Assembly: GCF_964019805.1 (NCBI RefSeq)
Contig: NZ_OZ026472.1
Coordinates: 186,001 to 250,000, forward strand
Length of the DNA: 64,000 nucleotides
Direction: 5' to 3'
From: Candidatus Lariskella endosymbiont of Epinotia ramella
GTDB lineage: Bacteria > Pseudomonadota > Alphaproteobacteria > Rickettsiales > Midichloriaceae
In this document: positions 60,797-64,000 of the stretch, in pieces
Layout of the letters: every line of letters begins with the position of its first letter
How positions within the stretch are numbered: position 1 is the stretch's first letter
The notes under the pieces: model-generated
What the model was told of the DNA's origin: nothing
The model's input: the letters and a program-made list of their open reading frames with translations, nothing else
Databases searched by the model: none
Program-made: the position numbers and the translations under genes

Positions 60797-61600
60797 ATGC
60801 GTTACAAACTGCAACCAAAAAAAAACCTTGGTCAACACTTCTTGATAGATCATAGTATTGCTTCACTGATTGTTTCAAAGTCTGGAGAAATTAATGACGA
60901 TACAACAGTATTCGAAGTAGGGCCAGGAACTGGAGCTTTAACTAACTACCTTCTCACATCAAAAGCAGGTAGGATTATTGCTATAGAGAGAGACATTAGA
61001 TGTATTACAGCATTAAAATCCTCAAATCTTCTATCATCAAGTGAAAAGCTAGAAATCATAAATGGAGATGCGCTATCATTCGATGAACGTTCAATTCTTA
61101 GTGGAAGAAATAATAAGATTATTGCAAACCTACCTTATAATATATCGACCGCGCTTATAGTAAAATGGTTAGGATTGATTGACCTATTTTCAAGCATTAC
61201 TGTAATGGTCCAGAAAGAAGTTGCAGAAAGAATTGTAGCAAAAGGTGGTTCAAAAGATTTTGGGAGAATTAGCATAATTGCTCAGCTTTTATGTGATATC
61301 GAAGAGGTAATAGAAGTCCCTAGAGAGGCTTTCTTCCCAAAACCTAAGGTATTATCATCTGTTATACATATGATTCCAAGAATAAAGCCGCTGTTCCACT
61401 GCAACTTTGATGCTTTGGAAATTGTATGTAAAGCGGCTTTTTCGCAAAGACGTAAAATGTTAAGATCTTCACTGAAGTCTGTATTTGGAAAAAATACTAC
61501 TCAAATTCTACATGAGTGTAATATTGATGAATCAAAGAGAGCAGAAGAGATATCAATAGAAGATTTTTGTACATTATCTGAGCTATATGTACAGCTTTAA
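60797..61600 (+). CDS. rsmA: 16S rRNA (adenine 1518/1519-N6) dimethyltransferase
   Basis: Methylates two adjacent adenines near the 3' end of 16S rRNA. 267 aa. Features are KKNLGQHFLID, the SAM motif FEVGPGTGALT, the catalytic NLPYNIST, and the C-terminal KAAFSQRRKMLRSSLKS. Family length is normal. Confidence 0.97.
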   Translation: MRYKLQPKKNLGQHFLIDHSIASLIVSKSGEINDDTTVFEVGPGTGALTNYLLTSKAGRIIAIERDIRCITALKSSNLLSSSEKLEIINGDALSFDERSILSGRNNKIIANLPYNISTALIVKWLGLIDLFSSITVMVQKEVAERIVAKGGSKDFGRISIIAQLLCDIEEVIEVPREAFFPKPKVLSSVIHMIPRIKPLFHCNFDALEIVCKAAFSQRRKMLRSSLKSVFGKNTTQILHECNIDESKRAEEISIEDFCTLSELYVQL

Positions 61601-61612
61601 TAGTCACCTGCC

Positions 61613-61726
61613 TATGTCATAACTCTAAGAAGCTAAAGATTTATCTCGGTTGCCAAGCTAAATTGGGCATATTTCACTTTCCGCAAAAATTTATTTGCAT
61701 AGTAAATAAATTTTTGACAGACAGAT
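61613..61726 (-). repeat. Family C/B repeat fragment after rsmA
   Basis: ATGTCATAACTCTAAGAAGC, TTATCTCGGTTGCCAAGCTA and GCAAAAATTTATTTGC..AAATAAATTTTTGACAGACAG. Confidence 0.6.
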
Positions 61727-61793
61727 TTTATAGTATCCAAAATTACTATGTATAATGGAATGGTTTAATTAAAATTTGCATACGATAATCAAT

Positions 61794-62691
61794 AGACCTC
61801 TTGCATAACCTATTTAAAGCTCAAAGTTATAGATACCAGCAAGTAAATTAAACCTTAAACCGAATCGTTTTCTTCTGTTCCTATAACGATCAGCGATAAT
61901 TTTAAATCGTTTGATCATGCCTATGACGTTTTCATTTAAAACACGTTCACTAGACAATTGACGATTTTTCTTTTTATCTTTCCTGCTTAGTGGTCGCTTT
62001 TTTGTCTTTTTCTTTGGTAACTCTGAATTATAATGCAACTTATCAATGCCTTGATAACCAGTATCTGTAAGAACTTTAATCTCAGGGTGGATGTGAACTC
62101 CGGATTCTTTAAATAACCTGAAATCATGACGCTTGCCATTAGAAAAATTAGTGCAAATGATTTCTTTTTTCCTTTTATCCACAATAAGCTGAGTTTTTAG
62201 AGTATGTCGCCTCTTTTTTCCCGAATAAAAGTGCTTCTGTTTTTTTTAGGTCGTTCTATCGGTGTTTCAGTAGCATCAATTAACACAAGTTCGTATTCAG
62301 AATCGCTTTTTAGTAATGCTTTACGTCCAGGTAGTGAAAATCGTTTATCTTTAATTAGAGTATCTTCAATCCAACGTATATTACGATAACAGGCACTTTC
62401 ACTTATTCCATAACTGCGGGAAATATGAAAATATGTCCTGTATTCACGCAAGTACTCAAGCGTCATGAGTAATCGATCTTCTAAAGCCAATTTATTGGGT
62501 TTTCCACCTTGAGACTTTAAAATAGCTTCAGCTTCTTTTAATATACTTAGTATAACTTCAAACGTTCCTCGTTTAATGCCAGTAAGCCTGCGAAACTCTT
62601 CTGCGTATTCATCTTTGATGTTTTCAAACTTCATGTTATCCTTGATAAAATCAAGGATTTTAATCAATTTATATGGTTATGCAAGAGGTCT
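61794..62691 (-). mobile_element. IS5-family insertion sequence, copy 7 (898 bp)
   Basis: Same ends, flanked by AAT (61791-61793, 62692-62694). In intergenic DNA between rsmA and lptC. Confidence 0.95.
61814..62667 (-). CDS. IS5-family transposase, frameshifted (copy 7)
   Basis: Upstream frame 62667-62197 and downstream frame ending 61814; same proteins as the other copies. Confidence 0.9.
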
Positions 62692-63052
62692 AATATATGT
62701 TACGCAACTTGCATTTTTGCTAATGTGTAAACACTCATGCAGTCCATAGTTTAAGCCGCTAACTTTTGTCATAATTTATACATTAAAATTTTATGGAAAA
62801 TATATTGCAATTTTATTAAGAGATCGTATATTCTCTTCTAAAGAGTATATACCGCTAGGACTTTTAATATATTTCCCTTGGTTTTCTGGCGGTATTTTTA
62901 TGTATAATTTAGTGTATTTTGAATTTTTCCGCAGTGTAGATTTAACAACTCAGGTGGTATACTGACAATATTTCACAATGACAAAGCAAAAGATATATGT
63001 TAGGTAGAGTTAGCTATGTCACTTAAACGCTTCAATTTATAAGTACCTATGT
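62692..63052. other. Upstream region of lptC, no gene seen
   Basis: AT-rich. A loose inverted pair ATACCGC (near 62849) / GCGGTAT (near 62891) followed by TTTTT might form a weak hairpin, but its loop is long. Confidence 0.35.
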
Positions 63053-63649
63053 ATGGTCAACTTTAACTTGAATATTTTTAAAAAACGTAAAGATTTTATA
63101 TCATTTCTCAAGGTGTTTATCATCTTGTCTCTACTTGGAGTGTTGCTTATTATCTCATGGTTATATAGAATGACATCGGCAAATATGTTTAATGGAGCTA
63201 TTTTAGCTTTGCACAAGCATCCTGTTGGTGAGGTTGTAATAGAGGGGCTTTCGTTGAGCACAACAGATGAAAGTGGTAGAAATGTCGCTATAAAAGCTGA
63301 AACTGTTTTAAAAGAGGAGAAGAATTTGATAACTGCACAGTCTATCAATGCTTCTCTTTATATAAAGCGTATGAAAGTGGATGTGAGTGCTCAGGAAGGT
63401 GTAGTAGATCTAAATACGCATCTTTTAAAACTTAATGGCAATGTGCAGATGAAGAGTGATGCTGGTGATATGTTTGAGTGCAGCAATTTAGATGTTTTTT
63501 ATTCTAAAAATTTTGTTAGAAGTACAAGCCCACTACGTGTAATTACTAAATCTACAACAATAAATGCAGGAAGTCTTGAAATCATAGAAAATGATGTGGT
63601 GCACTTTGGTTCTGGTGTGCAAGTTGAGATTGCCAACTATACGCAATAA
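63053..63649 (+). CDS. lptC: LPS export periplasmic protein LptC-like
   Basis: 198 aa. One N-terminal membrane anchor (VFIILSLLGVLLIISWLY) is followed by a beta-jellyroll-like periplasmic part (IEGLSLSTTDESGRNVAIKA, VDVSAQEGVVDLNTHLLKLN, NGNVQMKSDAGDMFECSNLD), the pattern of LptC. LptC passes LPS from LptBFG to LptA. lptA would normally follow, but pdhC is next here. The assignment rests on fold pattern rather than strict motifs. Confidence 0.75.
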   Translation: MVNFNLNIFKKRKDFISFLKVFIILSLLGVLLIISWLYRMTSANMFNGAILALHKHPVGEVVIEGLSLSTTDESGRNVAIKAETVLKEEKNLITAQSINASLYIKRMKVDVSAQEGVVDLNTHLLKLNGNVQMKSDAGDMFECSNLDVFYSKNFVRSTSPLRVITKSTTINAGSLEIIENDVVHFGSGVQVEIANYTQ

Positions 63650-63725
63650 AATTTGTTGCAAGTGCTGTATGATGCGCATATTTTATTCTAGAAATATAAT
63701 CAATATTTATTAAGGTTTTATCAGA

Positions 63726-64000
63726 ATGGCTATAGCGGTTTTGATGCCAGCTCTTTCTCCTACAATGAGTGAAGGAAGTGTTGCAAAATGGATCAAAGAA
63801 GAAGGTGATTTGGTAGAACCAGGACAGATTTTAGCCGAGATAGAGACTGATAAAGCAACTATGGAAGTTGAAGCTGTAGATTCTGGAGTCTTAGGAAAGA
63901 TTGTTGTCAATGCTGGAACAACTGGTGTTAAGGTAAATAATCTAATCGCTATCATACTTGAAGATGGCGAAGGAAAGGAAGCAATTGATAAAATGCTTGC
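63726..64000 (+). CDS. pdhC: Dihydrolipoyllysine acetyltransferase, pyruvate dehydrogenase E2 (partial)
   Basis: The first 91 residues are visible and run off the right edge. They form a lipoyl domain: VLMPALSPTMSEGSVAKWIK, then the lipoylation Lys in EIETDKATMEVEA. The early SPTMSEG motif is typical of PDH E2 rather than 2-oxoglutarate dehydrogenase E2. It is remote from pdhB (9152) in this window. Confidence 0.9.
   Translation, partial: MAIAVLMPALSPTMSEGSVAKWIKEEGDLVEPGQILAEIETDKATMEVEAVDSGVLGKIVVNAGTTGVKVNNLIAIILEDGEGKEAIDKML

Overview
The window is AT-rich DNA from an alphaproteobacterium, most likely a Rickettsiales-type intracellular symbiont. This is inferred from the gene set (COQ9, PhaR, NAD-dependent malate dehydrogenase, LptC, a DsbA-like oxidoreductase, GyrB, MnmG), low coding density, long repeat-filled intergenic regions and decaying genes. 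No rRNA, tRNA, CRISPR array or prophage was recognised. Family or genus cannot be settled by reading alone.

Layout. 1-3139: ABC substrate-binding protein (partial) and map on the minus strand, COQ9 and a tiny LptM-like lipoprotein on the plus strand. 3140-4953: repeats, a MITE-like element and IS copy 1. 4954-10841: ABC ATPase, phaR-radC, IS copy 2, pdhB-PAP2 phosphatase. 11134-12249: coaD and a membrane protein. 12250-14056: no convincing gene. 14057-15742: two unknown proteins. 15928-18190: two IS copies bracketing a gene fragment. 18888-24369: gyrB and two paralogous HAD acid phosphatases. 24828-26248: IS copy 5 next to a truncated prs. 26442-29272: unknown protein, rpmG, lolD-like ATPase. 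29420-33260: uvrC with IS copy 6 directly upstream, then an IS982 remnant. 33484-43260: dciA-like, mdh, xseA, mlaD, mnmG, acpP, fabF, ybaB. 43369-49581: ruvC, dsbA, an AsmA protein and a GT2 glycosyltransferase. 50836-55138: porin and ftsK. 55496-57791: comM split by an IS1-family element. 58362-64000: ctpA, ilvE, rsmA, IS copy 7, lptC and the start of pdhC.

Mobile DNA dominates the story. One 898-bp IS5-family element occurs seven times with 17-bp perfect terminal inverted repeats, 3-bp target duplications and identical encoded proteins, so its spread is recent. It uses a -1 frameshift on A8 and has a hairpin over its Shine-Dalgarno. One copy sits 3 nt upstream of the uvrC start codon, one abuts a prs lacking its first half, and two form a composite-like unit carrying a piece of a gene whose full paralogue lies 9 kb away. 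That unit sits inside a dispersed repeat which reads continuously once it is removed.

Intergenic space holds several dispersed repeat families, named here A, B/C, D and E. Family B, with a small palindromic core, occurs at all six convergent gene junctions and at none of the seven divergent ones. Families A and D favour gene 5' sides, and A contributes in-frame upstream codons to map and to the porin frame, resembling Rickettsia palindromic elements. The core genes describe a respiring cell with ubiquinone, pyruvate dehydrogenase and TCA functions, an LPS-type outer membrane (LptC, MlaD, LolD-like, porin) and standard replication and repair functions, here losing some dispensable genes (comM, perhaps prs).
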